A stretch of DNA of 64,000 nt from Acidobacteriota bacterium (GTDB taxonomy: Bacteria > Acidobacteriota > Terriglobia > Acidiferrales > UBA7541). Location: contig QHZD01000022.1 in the NCBI GenBank assembly GCA_003225315.1, positions 1 through 64,000 of the forward strand. The letters run 5' to 3'. Position 1 is the stretch's first letter. Each line of letters begins with the position of its first letter. The translations under genes and the position numbers were made by a program. The notes below the pieces were generated by a model that saw only the letters and a program-made list of their open reading frames with translations, did not search any database and was not told the DNA's origin. Below are positions 56,977-64,000 of the stretch, in pieces.

Positions 56977-58256
56977 CAAAAGGTGAAGTCCGTCTGGAAG
57001 AATGCGCCGTTCACGCGAGGATCCGTAGGCAGCCGCTTGAAATTGCGGTATTCGCCCTTAAAACTCGCATAGTTCGTGATGTCGTACCGCATGCCGACGA
57101 TGGACTGGACCAGATTCAGATTCGTGAAAACCTGTTCGCTCAACGGTGTGTGCGTATGCTCGAAGCGATAGTAGGGCTTCAGCGTTCTTTCTAACCACGG
57201 CAACCGGTACGCGATCTGTGCGTAGTACGCCTGATTGTTGGTGATGGCATTGGTCAAAATATTTCTGTGATTGACGTTCGCGAATTCCGCCAGGAATTCG
57301 GGAGTTTCCTTGGTCCAAACTATGTGCGCGGCGGAAATCCATTCGCGAAATTCATTTCCCGCCGGGTTGACCGGCAAAGTGATTTTGTCGCGATAGACGG
57401 AGACTCCCATCTGCAGCCCATAGAGCTTTGCGGGCCGCGAATAAAGGTTGGCGACCCACGCACGATTGTTATTGTTGTCGCCCGCGTCCCCGGGACGGTT
57501 AATGGGGAACCCGCGGCCGTTGCCGACGCCAGCGTTGTAGCTGAGCCCCACTCCTCCTGACGGAATATTTCCCTCAGCCAAAACACCCAAAAAGTGTACG
57601 GGGATAAACGTCCCGCCAAACCTGATCATCTCAGGCCGACTGATAGTGGTCTGCAGCCACGCGCCATGATGGAACGCGGTGTTCCAATAGCCGATGGGCG
57701 TGTGGTACCGCCCGAAGGATAGTTTGAAAAAGTCGTTGTAGTCGTATCGAATAATGGAGCGTTCCACTTCCAAGGTGTAGCCCGCCGACTGGGCGTTAAA
57801 GGTCAGTTCACCGAAGTAGGTGACTTTGTGGGAAAGCGCGGAGGCCAGATGAAGATCGAGCTGGCCGAGGTTGAAGCCGCTGATGGCGCTTCTTTGGTCC
57901 GTCGCGGAAAAATTCACCTCGCCAAATCCGCGAATCTGCAGCGACGGGTAGCGAGCCTCCAACTGCCGCGTGGTGGCTTGCGACTCGGTCTGCTCGTGCT
58001 GATGCATGGGCGCGGGGGCAGGCGCCGCCTCGGCCATTTCCGGCTTTGGAGCAGCAGGAACTGGCGCAGCGGCTTCCGCGGTTGGAACGGCCGCTGCAAC
58101 AGTCTTAGTCTCAAGCTCCCCAACGCGCTTTTCCAACTGTTGAACGCGCTCAAGCAAAATCCTGATCTGCTCAGTCTGATCGGGCGCGGTCTGTGCCCTG
58201 GCAGCGCCTGCAGCAAAAATCATTAATCCTACAAGGACCGGCAATCGTCGGCGCAC
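56976..58256 (-). CDS. Porin with N-terminal coiled coil (DcaP/OprO-like)
   Basis: A 426-residue outer-membrane protein. The start is GTG (58256) with GGAGG five bases upstream, better than the ATG six codons earlier. A signal peptide (RLPVLVGLMIFAAGAARAQ) leads into a short coiled coil (EQIRILLERVQQLEKRVGELETK), a Pro/Ala linker (about 55-90), and a 16- to 18-strand beta-barrel (LQIRGFGEVNFSATDQRSAISGFNLGQLDLHLASALS, FFKLSFGRYHTPIGYWNTAFHHGAWLQTT) ending in FFQTDFTF with a terminal Phe. It is coupled to the PstS-like protein, which suggests uptake of phosphate or another anion. Confidence 0.85.
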   Translation of the reverse strand: MRRRLPVLVGLMIFAAGAARAQTAPDQTEQIRILLERVQQLEKRVGELETKTVAAAVPTAEAAAPVPAAPKPEMAEAAPAPAPMHQHEQTESQATTRQLEARYPSLQIRGFGEVNFSATDQRSAISGFNLGQLDLHLASALSHKVTYFGELTFNAQSAGYTLEVERSIIRYDYNDFFKLSFGRYHTPIGYWNTAFHHGAWLQTTISRPEMIRFGGTFIPVHFLGVLAEGNIPSGGVGLSYNAGVGNGRGFPINRPGDAGDNNNNRAWVANLYSRPAKLYGLQMGVSVYRDKITLPVNPAGNEFREWISAAHIVWTKETPEFLAEFANVNHRNILTNAITNNQAYYAQIAYRLPWLERTLKPYYRFEHTHTPLSEQVFTNLNLVQSIVGMRYDITNYASFKGEYRNFKRLPTDPRVNGAFFQTDFTF

Positions 58257-58769
58257 GGCTCCCTCCTCTACCATTTTCTCGGTTCATTCTTCGAGCGAAG
58301 CAGTCTTCTTATTTGAAAATATGCAGTAAGACTCCGCAGCCTGCTAAGGCAAATCGTGGCTTCCGATTCGGGAGCCCTTCTTCACCCCGGAGTGTGCTGG
58401 AGAGTGAAGCGTATTTTATGCTGCGCGACTCGATTGTCAAAAGGAACTTTTTCTGGCGCGGGTAAGTCCAGGATGCGCGAGAACCTCGAGTTCAAAACAC
58501 TTTCAGAGCGAAGTTAAACCGAAGTAAACCAAAGGGTGCAAACGCCAAATAGGTCAGTATTTATAGGCTGATACGTTCGAACTGCGCCAACGTTCCATTT
58601 TGGACACATTCCTGTCCAATACGGTACATGCGTACCATTAGCCTGTTTCACTCCGAAACACAAAATGGGTCAACCTAGAGCGCGATCGGTTCCTCATCCA
58701 GGACCCTCAAGCTAGTGCATCAAGACGGCCTGCCAACGTGAGCTAAGGTTAATAAAGGAGACGCTATAA
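58257..58769. other. Divergent intergenic region
   Basis: About 510 bases between the porin and the pilin-like gene, with no gene seen. It holds the three inverted repeats at 58600-58660 and an AAAGGAG ribosome binding site nine bases before the ATG at 58770. Promoters for both directions are expected here. Confidence 0.6.
58600..58660. promoter_or_regulatory. Three consecutive inverted repeats
   Basis: Sites in a row: TTGGACACATTCCTGTCCAA (58600-58619, seven-base arms), GGTACATGCGTACC (58623-58636) and TGTTTCACTCCGAAACA (58644-58660, six-base arms). They lie 110-170 bases upstream of the pilin-like gene and likely bind regulators. Confidence 0.55.
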
Positions 58770-59348
58770 ATGCGCCTATCGTACAAACTGTTGATTGCCA
58801 CAGGGGCCCTGCTTTTTGTTGCAGCAAACGTGCCGCCTGCTTCGGCACAGATCAACTCGAACACCGGCACCGTAACGCTGAACGCTACACTGTCCGAATC
58901 TCTCACGGTAACAGTCAATAGCGGCAGCACGGTAAATTTCGCGCTTGCTCCAAACACAGCTGTAAACGCGGGAAGCACGACGACTGGCGTGACCACGGCT
59001 TGGACTCTGAAGCCTGGCCGTACCGCGGTTGCACTGTGGGCTTATTTCGGCAGTGCGACCGCTGCGCTCGTTCACCAAACAGCGGGAAATGCCGTGGACA
59101 TTCCTTCATCGGCAGTGAAAATCCAGGTTGGCGGAGCTGGCCCGTTCAATGCATTAACCGCCGTCAGCCCGTTCAACGCCGCGGCTTCGGGACTGCAGAT
59201 TGGTTCGTCCATTTCCATCACTGGTCTGAACAAGACCGGCAGCCGGGCGGATACGCTGGCCTACCAGATTGACACCACAGTGGTTCCGCAGTTGCCCGCG
59301 GATACCTACATCGGTACGCTGAACATCCAGGCGCAAGCCACACCGTAA
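58770..59348 (+). CDS. Pilin-like secreted beta-sandwich protein
   Basis: A 192-residue exported protein with a signal peptide (YKLLIATGALLFVAANVPPASAQ) and an all-beta mature part rich in Thr, Ser, Ala and Val: GTVTLNATLSESLTVTVNSGSTVNF, WTLKPGRTAVALWAYFGSATAALV, ADTLAYQIDTTVVPQLPADTYIGTLNIQAQ. Its alternating pattern and C-terminal strand resemble subunits of archaic chaperone-usher pili (spore coat U type), though no Cys pair is present. The ATG has AAAGGAG nine bases upstream. It is first in a three-gene set with a chaperone-like gene and an outer-membrane barrel. Confidence 0.7.
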   Translation: MRLSYKLLIATGALLFVAANVPPASAQINSNTGTVTLNATLSESLTVTVNSGSTVNFALAPNTAVNAGSTTTGVTTAWTLKPGRTAVALWAYFGSATAALVHQTAGNAVDIPSSAVKIQVGGAGPFNALTAVSPFNAAASGLQIGSSISITGLNKTGSRADTLAYQIDTTVVPQLPADTYIGTLNIQAQATP

Positions 59349-59353
59349 GCTGG

Positions 59354-60115
59354 ATGGACGCGAGAGTCAGTTTTTCGTTGACGTTCGGACATCGGCCCGG
59401 GAGACGCACTTTCCGGGCCGTATGTCTTCTTTTTTTGCTCTCTGCCACACCCATTTTCGCGCAGACGGTCCAGCCGTTGATTGACGAAAACGTCGTCAAA
59501 GGCCCTGGGAAGGCTGCCAGCGGAAAAATCGAATACATCAACGACAGCACGCAAACGCTGAGCGTCGTCTTGGAGGCAAGGAGCTTCACGGTGTCCGACA
59601 CCGGCGAGCTTTCCTACCGGCCTCTCGATGAGGGCATTCATGCGAAATTCTCCACGATGAGTTTTCGCATCCCTCCGAAGCAGAATTTCTTTGTGTTTTA
59701 TGAAGCGTCCGCGGATAAATTGCCTTCCTGGTTCGTCGTGTACGCCACGTTCGGCGGCTTTAAGGAGAGAACGCCCGAGGGCTTCCGCATTCAAATCCAG
59801 TTGCCGCACACAATTTATGTGCTCCCAAAACAGGAATTGCAGAAGGACGAGCTCGTTGTGAAGGTCGTGGAATACCGAGCCGGCGAAAAAAAAGTGATTC
59901 TTCGCGTGGAGAACACCGGTCCATCGTTCGGGCGAGTTCTGGAAACCGATGTGACATCGATCAAAGACAGAGCGACGCAAGGTGGCTTCCCAATCTTCCC
60001 CTTCAGCCAGCGCCAAGTGGAAATTCCCTGGGAAGCATCCGGGAACCCATCCAAGTTACAACTGCGCCTTGCTCACTTTAAGTTGGAGCAGAGCGTGGCG
60101 AACACCACGCCCTGA
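59354..60115 (+). CDS. PapD-like periplasmic chaperone
   Basis: A 253-residue exported protein (signal FRAVCLLFLLSATPIFAQ) with two Ig-like domains. The first has GKIEYINDSTQTLSVVLEARSFTV, FRIPPKQNFFVFYEASADKLPSWFVVYATF and FRIQIQLPHTIYVLP, which follow the pilus-chaperone pattern (proline-rich loop, then strand G1). The second is VVKVVEYRAGEKKVILRVENTGPSFGRVLETDV. It lies five bases after the pilin-like gene and 19 bases before the barrel gene. It would fold and deliver the pilin-like subunit. The match is by pattern only and should be tested by structure. Confidence 0.7.
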   Translation: MDARVSFSLTFGHRPGRRTFRAVCLLFLLSATPIFAQTVQPLIDENVVKGPGKAASGKIEYINDSTQTLSVVLEARSFTVSDTGELSYRPLDEGIHAKFSTMSFRIPPKQNFFVFYEASADKLPSWFVVYATFGGFKERTPEGFRIQIQLPHTIYVLPKQELQKDELVVKVVEYRAGEKKVILRVENTGPSFGRVLETDVTSIKDRATQGGFPIFPFSQRQVEIPWEASGNPSKLQLRLAHFKLEQSVANTTP

Positions 60116-60134
60116 TGCCACTGCGCTCACTACC

Positions 60135-61766
60135 GTGCCTCGCCGCTCCAATTCGTGGGCCTTTCCTGTAGTCTTGGTCCTGATTTGCTTGCTGCGAATT
60201 TCCCTCCCTGCGAACGCTCAATTCATAAGAGTCGAAGCCGGGGCTTCGGATCTGCTGCCTTCCGCGGGCGGCTCGGTCAACTTTCAAGGCCCAAACTACA
60301 CGGGTTACTTGGGGGTAGGCGAAATTGACGGAGTATTTCGTCTGGGAACTTCGGTTAAGACCATCATTCATTCTGACGTCGTCACGCTCGGCGACCAAGC
60401 CGTTGCATTTGATTTGCCGACGGACATCTTTAACACCAATCATTTCTTTCCTACCCGTGGAATCGGCATCAGTGCAAGAGAGGGGAGGGCAAACGTATTT
60501 TTATTCGCGGGCGGCACGGCGTTGACCAGTGGCACTCCGTTCTTTCAGGCGGCAAGCGCGGATATGCCCGTAGGAATGCTGTTCACGGACGTTCCTCTTT
60601 CGCCGACGTTGCGCTTTTCCTCAAGAAACGTAATTTCCCGCCAGAGAACGTCGATTCAGTCGCTCGACTGGCATCCTGGCAAATGGCTACGGAGCGGACT
60701 CGCCATGGGGATCGGTTCGAACCAGCCGTATCTCGCCGCGACGACTGACGTTGAAACCAGCCGGCTGTCGTTGAAAGCAGCCTACATCTCTGCGGGCAAT
60801 CGCTTCCGCCGCATTACCGCATCTTCCATCTACGCCTCGGAAGCGGATCGAGAGAACGTTGTGGCTGTCATTAAGCCGTCTTCCAGCGTGCTCCTAACTT
60901 TGGGACACCAAAATTTCCTCCAACCGCAAAGCATAGATCCCGCGGCGGCATATCTCCACGCGACGGTAAACGAAGCACAATCCAGCTTTGACGTTCGAGA
61001 GTTCCGGCTTGGCGCCGGCATTTTTCAATCGACTTATCAGAACCGAAGCAACCTGGCCAACAACTTTTCAGCAGCGCGAAGGATTACAAGCCATCTGGAT
61101 GCCAGCGTGAATTATTTCCGCGCTTTCTCGGGAGCGGGCTCGCACATGAGCAACCTCTCGGGTTCGCTTCGCGAAACGATTTCACCCAGGATCAGTCTCT
61201 TGCAGGTGATCAATTACTCTGAGGGACGCACGAATGTTTTGTACGGCGGCAGTTATCTCTCGAACCGTTTCACGGTCAGTGTCGACTACCAGACTCTTTA
61301 CCTGCCGTTTCGAGCTAATCCTTTTTCGCAGGGCATCAGCGTCACGCTCCGCGTCAGGCTATTTGGCAGTCTTCAAGTAAACGCGCAGACATTTCGCTCG
61401 GCGGATGGCCGGCTCCGGTACACGGCTTCCGGCGATACGGTGCTGAACGGGAATCTCCGGCCGGCGGGTGGTGATGCACAAAACGCTTTCAAGCACCTTC
61501 GTTACGTTGTCCGCGGACGAGTGCAGGATGAAATGGGAAATCCCGTGGAAGGCGCCGCCTTGCTTGTCGGCGAAGAACTGGTCATCACCAATGCGGCCGG
61601 CGAATTCCTGGTGCGCCGAAAAACGGCCGGCATTCTCCAGCTGCAGGTGGTGTTCGCAGAGTTTCTGAACCCGGCCTCTTTCCGAGTGATTGCAGCTCCG
61701 CGCACAGTGCTGCCTTCGCCGGACAGCACCGCATCTGAAATTACGGTGATACTCGGTAGAAACTAA
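60135..61766 (+). CDS. Outer-membrane beta-barrel with C-terminal carboxypeptidase-regulatory domain (usher-like)
   Basis: A 543-residue protein with signal (FPVVLVLICLLRISLPANA). The middle 430 residues are beta-rich, with alternating strands and many aromatics (TGYLGVGEIDGVFRLGTSVKTII, RLSLKAAYISAGNRFRRITASSIYASE, GGSYLSNRFTVSVDYQTLYLPFRANPFSQ), as in an outer-membrane barrel. The last 90 residues are an Ig-like regulatory fold (RGRVQDEMGNPVEGAALLVGEELVITNAAGEFLVRRK). It is shorter than ordinary ushers (about 800) and lacks a clear plug. By place it may serve as the secretion pore for the pilin-like protein. The start is a GTG (60135) with no strong ribosome binding site. Confidence 0.65.
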   Translation: MPRRSNSWAFPVVLVLICLLRISLPANAQFIRVEAGASDLLPSAGGSVNFQGPNYTGYLGVGEIDGVFRLGTSVKTIIHSDVVTLGDQAVAFDLPTDIFNTNHFFPTRGIGISAREGRANVFLFAGGTALTSGTPFFQAASADMPVGMLFTDVPLSPTLRFSSRNVISRQRTSIQSLDWHPGKWLRSGLAMGIGSNQPYLAATTDVETSRLSLKAAYISAGNRFRRITASSIYASEADRENVVAVIKPSSSVLLTLGHQNFLQPQSIDPAAAYLHATVNEAQSSFDVREFRLGAGIFQSTYQNRSNLANNFSAARRITSHLDASVNYFRAFSGAGSHMSNLSGSLRETISPRISLLQVINYSEGRTNVLYGGSYLSNRFTVSVDYQTLYLPFRANPFSQGISVTLRVRLFGSLQVNAQTFRSADGRLRYTASGDTVLNGNLRPAGGDAQNAFKHLRYVVRGRVQDEMGNPVEGAALLVGEELVITNAAGEFLVRRKTAGILQLQVVFAEFLNPASFRVIAAPRTVLPSPDSTASEITVILGRN

Positions 61767-61780
61767 TTCTGTCCGTGATT

Positions 61781-62632
61781 TTAGTTCTTAAGCAGAGAGC
61801 GGACACGGGGAACATCCGACATGGGAAGCGAATCGCCATGTCCCAGGCAAGTGTAAACGGTCACCTGTCGGCCTCCGACCATCGCAGTGGGCACGCCGGA
61901 AGCTTGGTCCTTACTCAGGCAGAAGATGCCCTGCTGATTCTTTGCGAATTTCGGTGAGTGAACCCAGGCCACATCGTTGCGTCCTGGAAACCGGACGACC
62001 ACCTTGTTCCCTTTGACTTGCGCACCCTTGAGGACCGACTGGACCTCGACGACGGCCTCGTGCCAGTCCGGATCGTGTTCGGAGACGCGAGTTGTGGCCG
62101 ACTTGGGCGCATTCCAGCGGTGAACGTCCGTGACACGCCCGACGACCACGAAGTCCGCTGAGTTCAGCCGGTCTTGCAGCTCTTGATCGCCGATTTGCTC
62201 TTGAGCGTGTTGGTATGTCTTTTCATCGGCGCCGGCCGGCTTAGGAGTCTCGCCGCTGCTGGTCTTGAATTCGTGCCCCAATTCCTTGACGGCCACGCCG
62301 GAACCAAAGATCCAGCCTTCCGTATAGAATGTAGCTTGCGCGCCTTGCTGGAAAGCAGACGGATCTTTCAACTCGACGGTGACGTTGTCGCCCTTCTTCA
62401 GCGAGACTGCCGAAGGCTTTTTCAGCACACTGTCAACGCGAACCACAGCCGTTTGCGCTGATTTCGGAACGCCGGTAAAGGAAGTGGCACCCAACTGGCT
62501 GACCGTACCGGCAAAGACGATGCTCGATTGTTTGATGAGGGCCACTTGATTGCCCGTCGCCTGCGGCATCGCCGCAACACCTAACAGGCTAACGCCCAGA
62601 ATTCCTGCAAGAAAAAATCTCGAAGTATTCAT
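61781..62632 (-). CDS. Secreted protein of unknown function
   Basis: A 283-residue exported protein with signal FFLAGILGVSLLGVAAMPQA. The mature part is beta-rich with two similar halves: QVALIKQSSIVFAGTVSQLGATSF and LQDRLNSADFVVVGRVTDVHRWN, each followed by VVRVDSVLKKP-like or VVEVQSVLKGA-like strands and a basic/acidic stretch. This looks like an internal duplication of a small beta-domain. AAGGAG lies eight bases before the ATG at 62632. It is downstream of the sialidase-like gene (gap of about 40 bases) on the same strand. Its role is unknown. Confidence 0.65.
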   Translation of the reverse strand: MNTSRFFLAGILGVSLLGVAAMPQATGNQVALIKQSSIVFAGTVSQLGATSFTGVPKSAQTAVVRVDSVLKKPSAVSLKKGDNVTVELKDPSAFQQGAQATFYTEGWIFGSGVAVKELGHEFKTSSGETPKPAGADEKTYQHAQEQIGDQELQDRLNSADFVVVGRVTDVHRWNAPKSATTRVSEHDPDWHEAVVEVQSVLKGAQVKGNKVVVRFPGRNDVAWVHSPKFAKNQQGIFCLSKDQASGVPTAMVGGRQVTVYTCLGHGDSLPMSDVPRVRSLLKN

Positions 62633-62670
62633 GCGCATCTCCTTCTTTCGCGCCATGTTGCGAATGCGCT

Positions 62671-64000
62671 TCAGGGTTTCACCGGAACGCTGAAGTAAAA
62701 CGGATCGATGGAAATCGCCACGGGATTGCCGGAGCCGTCCGTGAGTGTCTTCGTGCTGAAGTCCGCGGCCCGCTGGTACGTCACGCCCTGGGGGAAATTA
62801 GTCAGGTCCGGGGTGTTGTTGGCGCAAAACACGCCGCGAAACTCATTTCCAACCGCGAGTAGGTAATCGTAGTCCCCCAGATAGGGCAAGAATTGCTGCA
62901 CGGGCGTGTTCGCCGGGACATTCGCCAAAATAAGGTCCTGTACCGTCGCGAAAGCGTCGCGCGATTGCACCACATGTGTAACCCATCGGCTGGCAGAAAG
63001 TTGCTGATAGAGCATACCAACCGTGCCGTTGTTTGCTACTGCGAGTGCGATATTTGTGGCGTTCCGGATCGTCGTGTGAGGCAGGTCGGTCTTGGACCAC
63101 GTCACGCCCCGATCCGTGGAACGCCTTACATGCAGCGTGTAAATGTCTCCTTTGCTCCCGTGGTCCGCCCAGCCGACGTACACCGTGGAACTGTTATTTG
63201 GATCGACGGCTATGGAAAGCGTAGACCCGACGCGCTCCTGCCCCAAGGTCGGCGCATTCGACCAGGGGATAGAGGCGCGCTTGACCACTATTCGCCCCGG
63301 CAATTTGTCTGACGGATCCTTCAAGGCTTGGAATGGATTGGGGCCAGTTCCTCCCTTATCATCTCGTACCACAACAACGTCGCTCGTCGCGACGGTGCCA
63401 TTAAATTTTCGCCAGCCAAAGAAAGCCACGTAGACGGTGTTGTCGGCCGCAATCGCCGGGCGAACGGATGGACCATCCTGTCCCGCGGTCTTTCGCGTTT
63501 CGATCGAAAAGGATTTATAAGTCGCGCCGCCATCCACGGATACGTCCACAGTTGCCGTGTGGCCGTTGGGCTGATTGAAATCGTTAACGCCCACGTAGAT
63601 ACGGTCCGTGTTGGAAATGCCCAAAGCTCGCACAAAGGGCTGGTCCACGTTGCCGCGTGTGGACTGCACATTCATAACTGCACTGGATGAAACATCATTC
63701 GATTCCGACTCATCAAGCGTTATGGACGCGGCGCAAGCCAGGGTGCCGGCGTGCAAGTCGCCGCGGGGATGGTTCTCACCCGTGGGCATGGCGTGCGTGA
63801 TGTCGCAAGTCATGCGCTGCACGGGAGTGATGGCGCTGAGCACCCAGGTAGCGCCAGCGTCCTCGGAAACATAAACGGGAGCATTTCCGCTTGTCGAAAA
63901 CGGATTGGGAGTGAACGCCGACGCCACCATGATCTGGGGATTGACAGTCTGCACCGCCAGGAATGGCTCACTGTCTTGATTCGTCTCTCCGCTGAGGCTC
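62671..64000 (-). CDS. BNR/sialidase-like beta-propeller protein, 5' end outside window
   Basis: The frame is open to the right edge, so the start and signal peptide are missing. The visible 443 residues are a beta-propeller of Asp-box repeats: VYVSEDAGATWVLS, VDVSVDGGATYKSFS, VRRSTDRGVTWSK. Upstream of the first Met is SLSGETNQDSEPFLAVQ, like the lead-in GETNQDSEP of sialidase/BNR proteins. The catalytic Arg triad and Asp/Glu/Tyr residues could not be placed, so activity is not claimed. It is followed by the secreted unknown gene on the same strand. Confidence 0.75.
   Translation of the reverse strand, partial: SLSGETNQDSEPFLAVQTVNPQIMVASAFTPNPFSTSGNAPVYVSEDAGATWVLSAITPVQRMTCDITHAMPTGENHPRGDLHAGTLACAASITLDESESNDVSSSAVMNVQSTRGNVDQPFVRALGISNTDRIYVGVNDFNQPNGHTATVDVSVDGGATYKSFSIETRKTAGQDGPSVRPAIAADNTVYVAFFGWRKFNGTVATSDVVVVRDDKGGTGPNPFQALKDPSDKLPGRIVVKRASIPWSNAPTLGQERVGSTLSIAVDPNNSSTVYVGWADHGSKGDIYTLHVRRSTDRGVTWSKTDLPHTTIRNATNIALAVANNGTVGMLYQQLSASRWVTHVVQSRDAFATVQDLILANVPANTPVQQFLPYLGDYDYLLAVGNEFRGVFCANNTPDLTNFPQGVTYQRAADFSTKTLTDGSGNPVAISIDPFYFSVPVKP

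Overview
The window is a gene-dense stretch of a Gram-negative, high-GC bacterial chromosome. The gene set points to an acidobacterium of the Terriglobia type, which is an inference from content and not from a marker gene. The signs are an Oar-like TonB-dependent receptor with an N-terminal carboxypeptidase-regulatory domain, a full hopanoid operon, lipid A genes, PilZ proteins, a Ser/Thr kinase with FlgO and TPR parts, LiaF/DUF4097 envelope proteins, and many short intergenic palindromes. I saw no tRNA, rRNA, CRISPR array, transposase or prophage genes.

Layout. 0-7 kb: galE, two PilZ proteins, a LuxR-type regulator, a membrane protein and a secreted subtilase. A two-block repeat lies upstream of both the regulator and the subtilase. 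7-12 kb: a DUF4197 protein and a tandem pair of secreted beta-helix proteins, the first broken by one nonsense codon. 12-16 kb: a TetR/SRPBCC divergent pair, a stand-alone TonB C-terminal domain, a Tat-exported alanine racemase-like enzyme with a zinc-ribbon partner, and a frameshifted monooxygenase-like gene. 15.7-26.3 kb: a minus-strand hopanoid operon in transcription order shc, an HpnH-like protein without its iron-sulfur cysteines, hpnA, hpnG, two zinc alcohol dehydrogenases, an hpnC-hpnD fusion and hpnE. 26.5-31 kb: a BioD-like P-loop protein, lpxD, an LpxL-type acyltransferase and an ArnT-like glycosyltransferase (outer-membrane glycolipid genes). 31-37.5 kb: a hydrolase, a GNAT enzyme, and a GntR regulator coupled to a TonB-dependent receptor. 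37.6-42.2 kb: a TlpA-like thioredoxin with an ABC exporter, a repeat-rich gap with a truncated M28 peptidase, nrdR and a flippase-like protein. 42.2-45.8 kb: mazEF and a TetR, methyltransferase and FAD-oxidoreductase operon. 46-50 kb: an ECF sigma/anti-sigma operon with envelope proteins. 50-56.4 kb: a phosphoesterase, aroA, a His/Met-rich secreted protein and a Ser/Thr kinase. 56.4-64 kb: a porin coupled to a single-domain PstS-like protein, a three-gene cluster resembling a minimal non-classical chaperone-usher system, a secreted unknown, and a BNR/sialidase-like protein running off the right edge.

The hopanoid operon encodes the route from presqualene diphosphate to hopene (HpnC, HpnD, HpnE, Shc) and part of side-chain building (HpnG, HpnA). 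The two dehydrogenases are candidates for an unassigned reductive step. The strongest candidates for something undescribed are the pilin/chaperone/outer-membrane-barrel cluster (58.8-61.8 kb), the hpnC-hpnD fusion whose linker is encoded by a palindromic repeat, and the cluster-less HpnH-like protein.
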